The notes: generated from the letters alone by a model not told the origin. Shown: positions 34,113 to 43,147, counted from the first letter of the stretch. The stretch is DNA of 64,000 nt from CAMTVQ01 sp947085255 (GCA_947085255.1 CAMTVQ010000011.1:62001-126000); one strand, 5' to 3'. Numbers and translations: made by a program.

Positions 34113-35432
34113 CTATTTTATGAGTTTAAAAATATCATTACCAAATGCAAACACCATAAGCCCAATAAGGATAAAGAAACCTACCATTTGTGCACGCTCC
34201 ATAATCTTATCACTCACCGGGCGACCAATAGCCATTTCTATTAATAGAAACACGGTATGACCGCCATCTAATGCAGGTATAGGTAAAATATTCATAAAGG
34301 CAAGTACCATAGATAAAATACCGGTAAGACTCCAAAAACGGAACCAATCAAAGGTGGCACCATATACCGAAGCTATGCCAATAGGCCCTTGTAGCGCTTT
34401 AGATGCTTTTACCTCACCACTTACTACTTTGCCCATTCCTTTTACGTTTACCACTAAGGTTTCCCATGCTTTTGCAGCACCACGAGGAATTGCAGCAAAG
34501 AATCCATACTCGCGGGTTTTGGTAGTTAAGCCCGAAAACTGTGCATTAAATCCTAATTTTCCATCCTCATCTATAAAGGCTGGTAACGAAAGCACTTGTG
34601 TATTGCGCACAACACTTAGCAGTACTGTATCACTTTTATTGTTATCTAAAGCAGCCTGTAGCTGGTCAAAATAGTCGATTTTTACGGTATCTACTGCTAG
34701 TATTTGGTCGCCTGCTTGTAAGCCTGCTTTTTGAGCACCGCCACCAGGGGCAATACCTTCTATACTAAATTTACGACGAGGCTCTACAAAACTTTCGGGA
34801 CCTTCATCAGAAATACGTTCAATAAAATTGGAAGGAACTTCTACAAATACTTTTTCAGTGCCGCGCTCAACTGTAAGCTTTACGTTGCCCAACAACACCT
34901 CTGGACTAAGAATATCATCAAAAGCTTCTAAGGTTTTTCCATTCGCCGCCACAATTCTATCGCCTGTTTTTAATCCAATTTCTGTAGCTAATTGGCGAGC
35001 TACAATACCGTATTTAGCTTCCGAGTTAGGAATATAGGTTTCGCCATAGCGCCATACCAACATCCAAAAAATAAAAATACCAAGTAAAATATTTACCGTA
35101 ACACCGCCAATCATTACAATTAAACGTTGCCAAGCTGGTTTTGAACGAAACTCCCAAGGTTGTGCAGGTTGCTGCATTTGCTCGGTATCCATACTTTCGT
35201 CTATCATGCCGGCAATTTTTACATAGCCTCCCAAAGGCAACCAACCAATACCGTACTCGCAGCCTTTGTAATTAAAACTGATTAATTTAAAGCCCCATGC
35301 ATCAAAAAAGAGATAGAATTTCTCGACCTTAATACCAAAAGCGCGGGCTGCTAAAAAGTGCCCTAATTCGTGTAATATTACTAAAATTGATAGCCCTGCA
35401 AGAAGTTGGGCCGCCATGATTAATCCGTTCAT
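34113..35432 (-). CDS. rseP: RseP-type site-2 zinc metalloprotease
   Basis: This 439-residue membrane protein has HELGH at 21-25 in the first helix, two PDZ-like regions between residues ~130 and ~300, and the third zinc ligand motif LDGG at about 388-391 (NILPIPALDGGH). RseP cleaves transmembrane segments after site-1 cleavage, releasing anti-sigma factors or clearing signal peptides. The C-terminal helix (VGFFILIGLMVFAFG) completes the M50 core. It lies in a minus-strand run after dxr with a 48-nt degenerate-repeat spacer; rseP and dxr are commonly adjacent. Confidence 0.96.
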   Translation of the reverse strand: MNGLIMAAQLLAGLSILVILHELGHFLAARAFGIKVEKFYLFFDAWGFKLISFNYKGCEYGIGWLPLGGYVKIAGMIDESMDTEQMQQPAQPWEFRSKPAWQRLIVMIGGVTVNILLGIFIFWMLVWRYGETYIPNSEAKYGIVARQLATEIGLKTGDRIVAANGKTLEAFDDILSPEVLLGNVKLTVERGTEKVFVEVPSNFIERISDEGPESFVEPRRKFSIEGIAPGGGAQKAGLQAGDQILAVDTVKIDYFDQLQAALDNNKSDTVLLSVVRNTQVLSLPAFIDEDGKLGFNAQFSGLTTKTREYGFFAAIPRGAAKAWETLVVNVKGMGKVVSGEVKASKALQGPIGIASVYGATFDWFRFWSLTGILSMVLAFMNILPIPALDGGHTVFLLIEMAIGRPVSDKIMERAQMVGFFILIGLMVFAFGNDIFKLIK

Positions 35433-35480
35433 GTATGTTATTGGGTTATTTAATTACTGAATATTGAGTGATTGAATGTA
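35433..35480. repeat. Degenerate heptad spacer between dxr and rseP
   Basis: Units in 7-nt register include TTATTGG, GTTATTT, AATTACT, GAATATT, GAGTGAT and TGAATGT (35438-35479). The match is weak and mainly AT-rich; it is listed because its position and period agree with the better copies. Confidence 0.35.
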
Positions 35481-36641
35481 TTAGATAAGTTGTTGTGCTA
35501 CTATTCGTGTTGCTTCATCGGTAGCTACGTAATCTTCATAAGTTGGTTTTTTTACAAAAGAAACCGTACTCATACACTGCTCAATTACATCGCTCATTTG
35601 CAAAAAACCTATTTTGTCTTTTAAGAACGCATCTACCACAATTTCGTTTGCTGCATTAATAATACAGGGCATATTACCCCCTTGTTTTAACGCTTCGAAA
35701 GCCAGTGCAAGATTACGGAAAGTTTTTGTATCGGGTTCTTCGAATGTAAGACTCTTATAATTAGCAAAGTTGAATCGCGGAAAATCAGATTTTATTCTTT
35801 GGGGATATGCCAAGGCATACTGTATAGGTAATTTCATATCAGGAAGCCCCATTTGTGCTTTCATAGAACCGTCTTCAAATTGCACAATAGAGTGAACGAT
35901 GGATTGGGGATGCACCACCACATCAATTTGGTTGGGCTGTAAATCAAATAACCATTTGGCTTCAATCACTTCCAAACCTTTGTTCATGAGCGTTGCCGAA
36001 TCGATGGTAATTTTTGCACCCATTACCCAATTGGGATGCTTTAGTGCTTGCGCCTTTGTAATAGCTGCTAATTCGGCTGTTGTTTTTCCTCTAAAAGGTC
36101 CACCCGATGCTGTAAGGTAAATTTTTTCGATAGGATTGTGAAACTCGCCTACCAAACACTGAAAAATAGCCGAATGCTCTGAATCTACTGGTAAAATAGC
36201 CGCTTTGTACTGAGTTGCTAAATCGGTTATTAAATCGCCAGCAACTACCAACGTTTCTTTATTGGCTAATGCAATGGGTTTACCGGCTTTAATGGCAGCA
36301 ATGGTTGGCTTTAACCCTACATAACCCACCAAAGCGGTAAGTACAATATCTATAGTATCAAACGTAACAACTTGGCTTAGTGCATCAGTACCCGCAAATA
36401 CTTTAATATCATGTGGCTGCAAAGCCTCTTTTACTTCAATGTATTTGGTTTCGTCAGTAATAACTACTGCATTGGGCTTAAATTGCACTGCTTGTTTAAT
36501 CAACAAATGCGCATTGCTGTGTGCCGTCAGCACCTCTACTTCAAACTTATCGATATTAGCTGCTATTACTTCTAAAGCCTGTGTACCTATAGAACCTGTA
36601 GAACCTAAAATGGCTATTTTTTTCAACTTATTTTGCGGCAT
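35481..36641 (-). CDS. dxr: 1-deoxy-D-xylulose-5-phosphate reductoisomerase
   Basis: This 386-residue enzyme has the NADPH-binding GSTGSIGTQALEV (13-25), LANKETLV (125-132), the metal site with D153, E155 (PVDSEHSA) and E224 (NKGLEVIEA), and the flexible loop KHPNWVMGAKITIDSATLMN. It makes 2-C-methyl-D-erythritol 4-phosphate in the MEP isoprenoid pathway, which supplies undecaprenyl carriers and menaquinone side chains. Its ATG overlaps the thioesterase stop by one base, indicating translational coupling. Confidence 0.97.
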   Translation of the reverse strand: MPQNKLKKIAILGSTGSIGTQALEVIAANIDKFEVEVLTAHSNAHLLIKQAVQFKPNAVVITDETKYIEVKEALQPHDIKVFAGTDALSQVVTFDTIDIVLTALVGYVGLKPTIAAIKAGKPIALANKETLVVAGDLITDLATQYKAAILPVDSEHSAIFQCLVGEFHNPIEKIYLTASGGPFRGKTTAELAAITKAQALKHPNWVMGAKITIDSATLMNKGLEVIEAKWLFDLQPNQIDVVVHPQSIVHSIVQFEDGSMKAQMGLPDMKLPIQYALAYPQRIKSDFPRFNFANYKSLTFEEPDTKTFRNLALAFEALKQGGNMPCIINAANEIVVDAFLKDKIGFLQMSDVIEQCMSTVSFVKKPTYEDYVATDEATRIVAQQLI

Positions 36642-37114
36642 TACTTTGCTTTTTTTAATGCGGCTACTCGCTCGGTAAATATTTTTTCATCAACTGGGCT
36701 TAATAAATTTTCGAATAAGGTTATCCAGCTAGGTGCATGCTTTTCGGCTTTATTTTGAGCAATACTAAAATGCACAAAATTGACCCATAACACCGCCTTA
36801 ATGCGTTTTTTATGCTCGTCGTACATCTTCATCTCTACTGTTAAATCGTACTCACCATAGGTAATAATCTGTGTTTGAATACACACTTTCTCCATCAAAA
36901 AAGCAGGAGAGATGTACGCAATTTGGTTCATAGCAACTACCCAGCCCAAACCCGACTTACGTATAAGCGCATACATATCAATATCATACTGCGCCAACAA
37001 CTGATCTTCGCGGGCATTGATAAAATAATCTAAATACTTGGCGTTGTTTAAATGATTAAATGGATCACAATCTTGAAAACGGATGGTATGTATCGATTCG
37101 GGATGCTTATTCAT
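36641..37114 (-). CDS. Acyl-CoA thioesterase (hot-dog fold, 4-hydroxybenzoyl-CoA type)
   Basis: This 157-residue protein has the hot-dog thioesterase pattern: RFQDCDPFNHLNNAKYLDYFINARED near residues 12-37, with the catalytic Asp (D-P-F-N-H-L-N-N), and GWVVAMNQIAYISPAF at the dimer strand. It probably hydrolyses acyl-CoA thioesters in the cytoplasm. It starts 16 nt downstream of the GH3 gene and its stop overlaps the dxr start by one base. Substrate chain length is not inferable. Confidence 0.85.
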   Translation of the reverse strand: MNKHPESIHTIRFQDCDPFNHLNNAKYLDYFINAREDQLLAQYDIDMYALIRKSGLGWVVAMNQIAYISPAFLMEKVCIQTQIITYGEYDLTVEMKMYDEHKKRIKAVLWVNFVHFSIAQNKAEKHAPSWITLFENLLSPVDEKIFTERVAALKKAK

Positions 37115-37130
37115 GTAAATGCTTTTTTAT

Positions 37131-38633
37131 TTAGTGGTTGCCCAATAATTGTGCTAGTTCATCAGCTATTGCTCTATCGTTGCTTAGGCGTGGCACTTTA
37201 TTTTGCCCCCCTAACTTGCCCTGTGCTTTCATGTAATTGATAAAGGCATCTTTGGGCAGTGTCTTTATTTTTAGGGGTTGCAATACATTGCCGGCTATCA
37301 AATCTAAGTAATAGGTATTTTTTTGCTGCAATACTTTATCTACTTTAGTACAAAAGGCAACCATATCTTTAGGTTGGGTGGCAAATTCTATAAACCACTC
37401 GTGATAGGGCAATCCGCCTTGTGGGTCGTTTACCTGTGGGGCTACCGTAAATTCGGTAATTTCTACACCTTCGGCATTGGCTACGCTTAATAAAGCATGC
37501 TCCACTTCTTCGCCAATTACGTGTTCGCCAAAGGCCGAAATAAAATGTTTGATACGCCCGGTAACTACCAATCGATATGGACTTTTTGATACAAATTTTA
37601 CCGTATCGCCAATACTATATCCCCATAAACCGGCATTGGTGTTCAGAATAATCGCATAGTTTTTATCTAGCTCTACATCGGCTAAACTTAGTCGGGTGGG
37701 TTGCTCCTTAAAATATTCGTCAGTAGGGATAAATTCGTAAAATATACCACCGTCAACGTTTAGCAATAATCCTTTTTCCGTTTGTGAGTCTTGAAAAGCG
37801 ATAAATCCTTCGGAAGCCGGATAGGTTTCTATCGTATCAATTTTTTTGCCAATACTTTCTTCAAGCTTAGCACGATAGGGTTCAAAATTTACGCCACCGT
37901 ATACAAACAGGTTGAAATTAGGAAATATGTCTTTTATTTTTTTACCCGACTTAGCCGATAGTTTATCGAAATACATTTGTACCCAAGGGGGTATGCCCGA
38001 AATAAGGGTCATGTTTTGCTGAACGGTTTCGGCAACAATGGCATCTACTTTTTGCTCCCAATCTTCTATACAATTGGTGGCGTAGGAGGGCAACCTGTTT
38101 TTTTGCAAATAAGCCGGCACATGGTGGGCTACTATACCCGATAGTCTGCCTACTTGTATGCCATGTTTGGTTTCCATTTCGGGGCTACCTTGCAAGAATA
38201 TCATTTTACCACTTACAAAATCAGCTTTACCGGTTTGAGCTATGTAGCACAATAAGGCAGCGCGCGCCGCTTTAATATGCTCGGGCATAGATTCTTTAGA
38301 AATAGGAATAAATTTTACCCCAGATGTGGTGCCCGATGTTTTGGCAAAATACTGCGGTTTGCCTGGCCATAAAACGTGCTGTTCGCCAGCTACCACCCTA
38401 TCGATGTAGTTGCGCAAACCTTCGTAATCACGAACAGGCACATTTTTTTTAAAATCGGCATAGGTGGTAATAGTTGTAAAGTGGTGGTCTTTGCCAAAAG
38501 CAGTGTTGGCTGCACTTGCAATTAATTGCTTAAAAACAGCCTCTTGAATAGCTACTGCATTTTTTTTCCACTTATTTATTTTTCGTTGCTGGGTTTTAGC
38601 AAACAGTACTGCCAATGTTGATTTTATACTCAT
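37131..38633 (-). CDS. GH3 (auxin-responsive-like) acyl-adenylate/amido synthetase family protein
   Basis: This 500-residue protein matches the GH3 family: the N-terminal adenylation region has AKTSGTTSGVKFIPISKESM (the phosphate-binding loop), followed by YPASEGFIAFQD and YAIILNTNAGLWGYSIGDTVKFV with GRIKHFISAFGEHV near residue 380. In plants GH3 enzymes conjugate hormones to amino acids via acyl-AMP; the bacterial homologues lack an assigned substrate. The open frame extends to 38699 but the ATG at 38633 is 1 nt after the preceding stop and fits the family. It is followed by a thioesterase. Confidence 0.85.
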   Translation of the reverse strand: MSIKSTLAVLFAKTQQRKINKWKKNAVAIQEAVFKQLIASAANTAFGKDHHFTTITTYADFKKNVPVRDYEGLRNYIDRVVAGEQHVLWPGKPQYFAKTSGTTSGVKFIPISKESMPEHIKAARAALLCYIAQTGKADFVSGKMIFLQGSPEMETKHGIQVGRLSGIVAHHVPAYLQKNRLPSYATNCIEDWEQKVDAIVAETVQQNMTLISGIPPWVQMYFDKLSAKSGKKIKDIFPNFNLFVYGGVNFEPYRAKLEESIGKKIDTIETYPASEGFIAFQDSQTEKGLLLNVDGGIFYEFIPTDEYFKEQPTRLSLADVELDKNYAIILNTNAGLWGYSIGDTVKFVSKSPYRLVVTGRIKHFISAFGEHVIGEEVEHALLSVANAEGVEITEFTVAPQVNDPQGGLPYHEWFIEFATQPKDMVAFCTKVDKVLQQKNTYYLDLIAGNVLQPLKIKTLPKDAFINYMKAQGKLGGQNKVPRLSNDRAIADELAQLLGNH

Positions 38634-38634
38634 T

Positions 38635-39408
38635 TTACTCGTTTTCCACTCCTGATTGCAGATTTGCCGCAGCAACATCAGGATACATTTCATCGGCAAA
38701 TATAGTGTAAACCCGTGTGATGAGTAAGTAGCTCATAGGAATGGTGAACAATATCCCTACCAATAGTAGCAGCACACCAAGTACATTCAGAAGCATAACT
38801 ATTAGCATTAAAGAAGTTAAAAATCCTACTTTTCCTTTGGTAAGTTTAATGCTTTCGGTAATAATATCGTTTATCGAAAAATCTGATTCTACGATTAAAT
38901 AATTGTAAAAAAGCACTCGAATAAGCAGGTAAAAAACTACTAAAAACGTAATCGGCAAAAGCACATACGACGTTGTAGTAAGATCAAATGGAAGTTTAAA
39001 TCCATCTTCCATATTCATGAAATCGGTTATTGAGCCTGTCCAATTCAATGAAAAAGCAAAAGGAAGCATAAGTACTACGACTACAAAACTGATAATAAAC
39101 ACTACTCCTAAATATCTAATTACCGTAGAAAAAGGGACCAGTAAATCTTTAGTTTCGTATTCGTGCCCGCGTACAATAAGCAAGCACAAATTAACCAATC
39201 CTAAAGTAACGTACGCTTGTAAAATGTAAGAACCTATCTTAAATACAAACCCAATTGCAGGTATTAATTGCGCTAAGGCTTGTACAATTAACTCCATGAT
39301 AAACGACCCTAAAAACACCATCAAAATCAATCCAAACAATACAAAAAAATGATTCTTGGTATCTGAAAAAGCAGTTTTTAGTAATTCGTTGAAAGATAAT
39401 TTTTGCAT
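38635..39408 (-). CDS. Six-helix integral membrane protein of unknown function
   Basis: This 257-residue protein has about six hydrophobic segments: residues ~20-45, 50-80, 95-115, 145-170, 195-225 and 225-245. A polar central loop contains FMNMEDGFKLPFDLTT, and the N-terminus FNELLKTAFSDTKNHF resembles the glycerophosphodiester-phosphodiesterase membrane-domain/DUF975 type, but that resemblance is weak. No catalytic motif is seen. It sits 1 nt upstream of the GH3 gene on the same strand, so cotranscription is likely, and 23 nt after a GT2 gene. Function cannot be assigned. Confidence 0.65.
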   Translation of the reverse strand: MQKLSFNELLKTAFSDTKNHFFVLFGLILMVFLGSFIMELIVQALAQLIPAIGFVFKIGSYILQAYVTLGLVNLCLLIVRGHEYETKDLLVPFSTVIRYLGVVFIISFVVVVLMLPFAFSLNWTGSITDFMNMEDGFKLPFDLTTTSYVLLPITFLVVFYLLIRVLFYNYLIVESDFSINDIITESIKLTKGKVGFLTSLMLIVMLLNVLGVLLLLVGILFTIPMSYLLITRVYTIFADEMYPDVAAANLQSGVENE

Positions 39409-39431
39409 ATAACTGTATATAAATGATTAAA

Positions 39432-40424
39432 CTATAATACTTTACGGTTTTTTACATGCTTTTGGCTCAACACACTGTACCTATACCCTTCGAGTAAAAA
39501 GCCCAGTGCGTAGGCATTTAGCTGAATAAAGACTGCCGGTATACTTAAAATCCCTACTTTAAAACTACGATTAAGATATGCTGAAAGCAGCAGATTGGCA
39601 ACCATGTATAGTGTTAGTGTACTGGTTAAAAGTATACATAATGGTAGTGAAATAAAAATAGACAAAACGGTAGCACAACAAAACAGAAAAAACGCTAGCG
39701 GAAAAAAGTGCACCAACTTTAGTTCTTCCTTGTAGAATCGAAAAATATTGATGCGTGCCCTGCCAAAAAAATGCAACTGCTTAAAAAATTGACCAAAAGA
39801 GGTGCGGCGTTTGTGGTACACGTACGCTTCGGGGATAAGCGCTGTTTTAAATCCTGCTTTGATGACACGCATGCTCAATTCTAAATCTTCGCCCATGCGG
39901 GTAATTATGAACCCTCCTACACTTTCGTACACCTTGCGCGATAATCCCATATTAAAACTACGGGGATGAAACGTGCCTACATGCGTCTTCCTACCGCGAA
40001 TACCTCCAGTGGTAAGCAAACTTGTCATGCTGTAGCTAATGGCCTTTTGTATTGGACTAAAACTTTCGTGCTCTTTATCCGGCCCTCCAAATGCAGCTAT
40101 TTGTTGAGTATCTATTGCTTGTTTTACGGTAGCTAAATAATGTGGGGGAATGAGGCAATCACTATCGAAAATAATGAAGAAGTCGCCCTTTGCACGTTCA
40201 AAACCATAATTACGCGTAAAACCCTGCCCCTCGTTCGGTTTAAAAAAATATTGAATATCCAGTTTCTCCTTAAACGTATTTACAATAGCATCCGCTTTAT
40301 CCGTAGAACCATCCTCAATTACCAATACTTCAAAATCGGTATAGGTTTGCAAACACAAGGTTTCCAAGAGCTCTTGAATTTCTTGTGGTCGGTTGTATAA
40401 TGGGATGATGAGGGAAAATTTCAA
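39432..40424 (-). CDS. Family 2 glycosyltransferase with C-terminal membrane region (TTG start)
   Basis: This 330-residue GT-A protein has IIPLYNRPQEI (6-16), EDGSTD (37-42), FDSDC at 86-90 and MGEDLELSMRVIKAGFK with the ED catalytic pair. Residues ~245-310 are hydrophobic. Such enzymes build surface glycans or polysaccharides at the membrane. The only start that keeps the canonical FSLIIPLY N-terminus is TTG at 40424, since an in-frame stop lies three codons upstream. Its 5' region is the heptad block at 40431-40465. Confidence 0.85.
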   Translation of the reverse strand: MKFSLIIPLYNRPQEIQELLETLCLQTYTDFEVLVIEDGSTDKADAIVNTFKEKLDIQYFFKPNEGQGFTRNYGFERAKGDFFIIFDSDCLIPPHYLATVKQAIDTQQIAAFGGPDKEHESFSPIQKAISYSMTSLLTTGGIRGRKTHVGTFHPRSFNMGLSRKVYESVGGFIITRMGEDLELSMRVIKAGFKTALIPEAYVYHKRRTSFGQFFKQLHFFGRARINIFRFYKEELKLVHFFPLAFFLFCCATVLSIFISLPLCILLTSTLTLYMVANLLLSAYLNRSFKVGILSIPAVFIQLNAYALGFLLEGYRYSVLSQKHVKNRKVL

Positions 40425-40430
40425 TTTATT

Positions 40431-40465
40431 TTAGGCTTAAGGGATAAGGAGTTAGGCATAAAAAA
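40431..40465. repeat. Heptad block left of the four-helix-bundle gene
   Basis: TTAGGCT, TAAGGGA, TAAGGAG, TTAGGCA, TAAAAAA in 7-nt register. The unit (TAAGGCA-like) is the reverse complement of that at 40835-40869, so the two blocks flank the gene as an inverted pair. Confidence 0.75.
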
Positions 40466-40471
40466 TAGCCA

Positions 40472-40825
40472 TTAACTTTTTTGCATAGATTTGATTAATC
40501 CTCTAATAACTCTCGATATTTCATTTGCATTCTCCAGCCTTTTAAGTTCCACTTCATTAGAAATATAGTCTAATTTCTTTGCCAGATAAATCATTGATTT
40601 TACTTCACTACAAGAGGATAAAGCAATATATAAAAATCGAACAAAATCGGCATCACTACTTCTATCAAATCCCTCTGCTATATTATTCGAAATAGAAACC
40701 GAAGCTCTTGTAATCTGATCCTTAAATGAGTAATCTTTGCAACTTTTAAAGTCGGCATAAATAATCACTGCCAAATCTTGTGCTTTTTGCCACGCTACAA
40801 CATCCTCAAACTTTTGAATCGCCAT
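40472..40825 (-). CDS. Four-helix-bundle protein (S23/TIGR02436-type)
   Basis: This 117-residue, all-helical protein has the family signature: FEDVVAWQKAQDLAV near the start, ITRASVSISNNIAEGF, then RSSDADFVRFLYIALSSCSEVKSM, with E-V paired helices to the end. Relatives were first seen as intervening-sequence proteins in 23S rRNA and resemble Avd of diversity-generating retroelements; the function of the free-standing Bacteroidota copies is not established. It interrupts a run of GT2 genes and is bracketed by inverted 7-nt repeat blocks, which suggests it was acquired as a unit. Confidence 0.92.
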   Translation of the reverse strand: MAIQKFEDVVAWQKAQDLAVIIYADFKSCKDYSFKDQITRASVSISNNIAEGFDRSSDADFVRFLYIALSSCSEVKSMIYLAKKLDYISNEVELKRLENANEISRVIRGLIKSMQKS

Positions 40826-40834
40826 ACTTTACAC

Positions 40835-40869
40835 TTATGCCTTATACCTTACGACTTATGCCTTACTAA
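40835..40869. repeat. Heptad block right of the four-helix-bundle gene
   Basis: TTATGCC, TTATACC, TTACGAC, TTATGCC, TTACTAA in 7-nt register, ending in the stop codon of the adjacent GT2 gene (40866-40868). Confidence 0.8.
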
Positions 40870-41819
40870 ACAATTCTTTTTTCTATCAAATAACTATTTC
40901 TTTCGCTAGAATTTCGAGATATAAGTTCGGCTACAAAACCAGTTAAAAATAACTGAAAGCCTACAATTATGGCTACCAATGCCAAGAAAAACAGTGGTTG
41001 GTCGGTTACGTTTCTGAATTTTACACCGTTGGCAATGTCGTACAGCTTTTCGCCAATAAGGTAAAGTGTTACCATAAAACCAGCAAAGAATGAAAGCGTG
41101 CCCATTGCGCCAAAAAAGTGCATGGGTTTTTTACCAAATTTACCTACAAAAAAGATGGAAAGCAGATCTAAAAATCCATTTACAAACCTATTTAAACCAA
41201 ACTTAGTAGTTCCGTATTTGCGGGCGCGATGTTCTACCACTTGTTCATCTATTTTGGCAAAACCTGCCCATTTAGCAATTACAGGTATATACCGATGCAT
41301 TTCGCCATACACCTCAATGGTTTTTACCACATCGGCACGGTAGGCTTTTAAACCGCAATTAAAATCGTGTAAATTGTCAATACCCGACATTTTGCGCGTA
41401 ACCCAGTTGAACAATTTGGTAGGAATGGTTTTACTCAACGGATCGTAGCGCTTTTTCTTCCAGCCCGATATCAGGTCTAATTTTTCTTCGGTAATACGTT
41501 TGTACAAAACAGGTATTTCATCGGGGCTGTCTTGTAAGTCGGCATCCATAGTAATTACGACATCGCCCTGTGTAGCTTCAAAACCCACATTTAGCGCAGC
41601 AGATTTACCATAATTACGTCGAAACTTAATGCCTTTAATTGCTGGATTTACTGCCGACAAACGCTCAATTTCTTGCCAAGACCCATCTGTGCTGCCATCG
41701 TCTATTAAAATTACCTCGTAGGTAAAGTCGTTTTTTTGCATTACACGCGCAATCCATTCGCACAATTCGGGCAACGACTCTTTTTCGTTCAACAAAGGAA
41801 TAACTACGGAAATATGCAT
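40866..41819 (-). CDS. GtrB/DPM1-like GT2 polyprenyl-phosphate glycosyltransferase
   Basis: This 317-residue protein has VVIPLLNEKESL (5-16), DDGSTDGS (40-47), DADLQDSP (92-99), a HDFNCGLKAYR segment and KYGTTKFGLNRF near 201-212, then two C-terminal hydrophobic helices (~238-260, 275-300). These are hallmarks of enzymes that make polyprenyl-phosphate sugars. It lies in the same strand run as DUF4199 upstream (10 nt), a neighbourhood commonly seen in Bacteroidota beside the dihydroorotase homologue. The last codons lie in the heptad block. The sugar is unknown. Confidence 0.92.
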   Translation of the reverse strand: MHISVVIPLLNEKESLPELCEWIARVMQKNDFTYEVILIDDGSTDGSWQEIERLSAVNPAIKGIKFRRNYGKSAALNVGFEATQGDVVITMDADLQDSPDEIPVLYKRITEEKLDLISGWKKKRYDPLSKTIPTKLFNWVTRKMSGIDNLHDFNCGLKAYRADVVKTIEVYGEMHRYIPVIAKWAGFAKIDEQVVEHRARKYGTTKFGLNRFVNGFLDLLSIFFVGKFGKKPMHFFGAMGTLSFFAGFMVTLYLIGEKLYDIANGVKFRNVTDQPLFFLALVAIIVGFQLFLTGFVAELISRNSSERNSYLIEKRIV

Positions 41820-41829
41820 ATACGTTTAA

Positions 41830-42399
41830 TTACTCTCTGTCAAAAACAGGTTTATTTTTTCTTAAAAACAATCCAAGTGCCATAGAAACAATCAGATTAA
41901 ACAATATTCCAAACAAATAGCCTTTTGCAGCTTTACCTACACTCATGCTATAGTCTTCCACCTCTATTTTGGCAATGGCTGCGTCCATCTCTTCTTGCGG
42001 CACATTAAATTTCTCCATCATCTCGGTGGTTTGGTTCACCACAGCTTCCTTCAGCAAATCAGTTAACCCTGGGTCGATAACCGTAAACAACACATAACTA
42101 AATATTTGTGTAATAAACGAGGTAACAACAAACGTAATGAATACAGCCAATGCCGTTTCGATAAAGTTCATGTAACCGCCCATTTTTTTGCGAATATCAA
42201 GCACATAATACGCTACTAAGCCTACACTAAGGAGGTAAAACAAAACGCTTAACCACCATTTTGCCATTAGCATTGGGTCAATAGCATAGCTTACCATGGT
42301 AATAATTACCGAAAAAAAGCCTATCAGTAACCCATTTTTAGCTGCCGCCTTGATAATAACGGAGGCCGTTGTTTCTATGTGTGTTGTATTTTTTTCCAT
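41830..42399 (-). CDS. DUF4199 membrane protein
   Basis: This 189-residue protein has four hydrophobic segments (residues ~20-40, 46-66, 83-107 and 160-182) with a long polar loop of about 50 residues before the last, containing MMEKFNVPQEEMDAA and AIAKIEVED. This is the DUF4199 layout, a Bacteroidota-restricted family of unknown function often next to a GT2 gene. It starts 1 nt after the preceding gene and is followed by the GT2 after 10 nt, so the three are probably one transcript. Confidence 0.8.
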   Translation of the reverse strand: MEKNTTHIETTASVIIKAAAKNGLLIGFFSVIITMVSYAIDPMLMAKWWLSVLFYLLSVGLVAYYVLDIRKKMGGYMNFIETALAVFITFVVTSFITQIFSYVLFTVIDPGLTDLLKEAVVNQTTEMMEKFNVPQEEMDAAIAKIEVEDYSMSVGKAAKGYLFGILFNLIVSMALGLFLRKNKPVFDRE

Positions 42400-42400
42400 A

Positions 42401-43123
42401 CTATTTTACGATTGCCTGCAGGGGTGCAGTGTGGTTTGTTTGGGCAAGTATAGCAAAAAGCACAGCTGTATCAAATGCCTTATTTTCACTTAATGCAATC
42501 CATTCTTTTAGCTCTTCTGCATCGGGTTTTACCTCATAAAACCACGCCATAAGTGGGTAGAATAATTCTTTCATGTCCGAATTTTCGGGTAAAGTTGCAG
42601 CTGCGCGTGCAATTTCTTCAGGTTCTGATTCTAATAATACCTGATTCGCTATAATATCTTCATAAATAGCTAATTCATCCTGAAACTCGTCTTCTTCTAT
42701 CAGTAAAAACTCCTTTAGGTAATCTTCTAAATCGGGCTCTATACCCCCCTCTTCACATTCTAAAATGTATAAAAATATATTGAGTAACTCTGTTCCTCTA
42801 TCAATGGTTTTATCTTCTATAGCTGTCCATTCATCGCTTTCCAAATAGTTTTCATCAAGGCGCAGGGCATCGGCTGTAAAAAAATTTACCATCAGTAAAT
42901 CGAACAACACCTCACGAATGCTATCTAATAATGGGTAACGATCTACCAATTCGTCGAGCAAACTGGTTTTAGCCATAAAATCCAATTCGGCTGTAAAAAC
43001 AGTATTAATAGCTGCTGCTATTTCTGTTTGGTTGTACGTAATAGGATGCTTATCTGCTGCTGAACCAGTATAAAATCCAGATAACAAGGCATTAACAGTG
43101 CGTGAAATGGAGGGATTTGGCAT
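42401..43123 (-). CDS. Acidic cytoplasmic protein of unknown function
   Basis: This 240-residue protein is strongly acidic, mostly helical, and has no signal peptide or membrane segment. Segments such as YLESDEWTAIEDKTIDRG, LECEEGGIEPDLEDYLKEF and ATLPENSDMKELFY give no recognised family. An upstream frame to 43150 needs a TTG codon; the ATG at 43123 starts the normal reading MPNPSISRTVNALLSG. A consensus TATCTTTG (43155-43148) lies 24 nt upstream and could be the promoter of the run toward DUF4199, GT2, GH3, dxr, rseP and hscB. Confidence 0.65.
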   Translation of the reverse strand: MPNPSISRTVNALLSGFYTGSAADKHPITYNQTEIAAAINTVFTAELDFMAKTSLLDELVDRYPLLDSIREVLFDLLMVNFFTADALRLDENYLESDEWTAIEDKTIDRGTELLNIFLYILECEEGGIEPDLEDYLKEFLLIEEDEFQDELAIYEDIIANQVLLESEPEEIARAAATLPENSDMKELFYPLMAWFYEVKPDAEELKEWIALSENKAFDTAVLFAILAQTNHTAPLQAIVK

Positions 43124-43147
43124 ATTTTGTTTATAAAAATGAGTAGC

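Noticed and set aside
40472..40825. Four-helix-bundle protein as part of a diversity-generating retroelement
   Set aside because: No reverse transcriptase, template repeat or variable repeat was found in the window.
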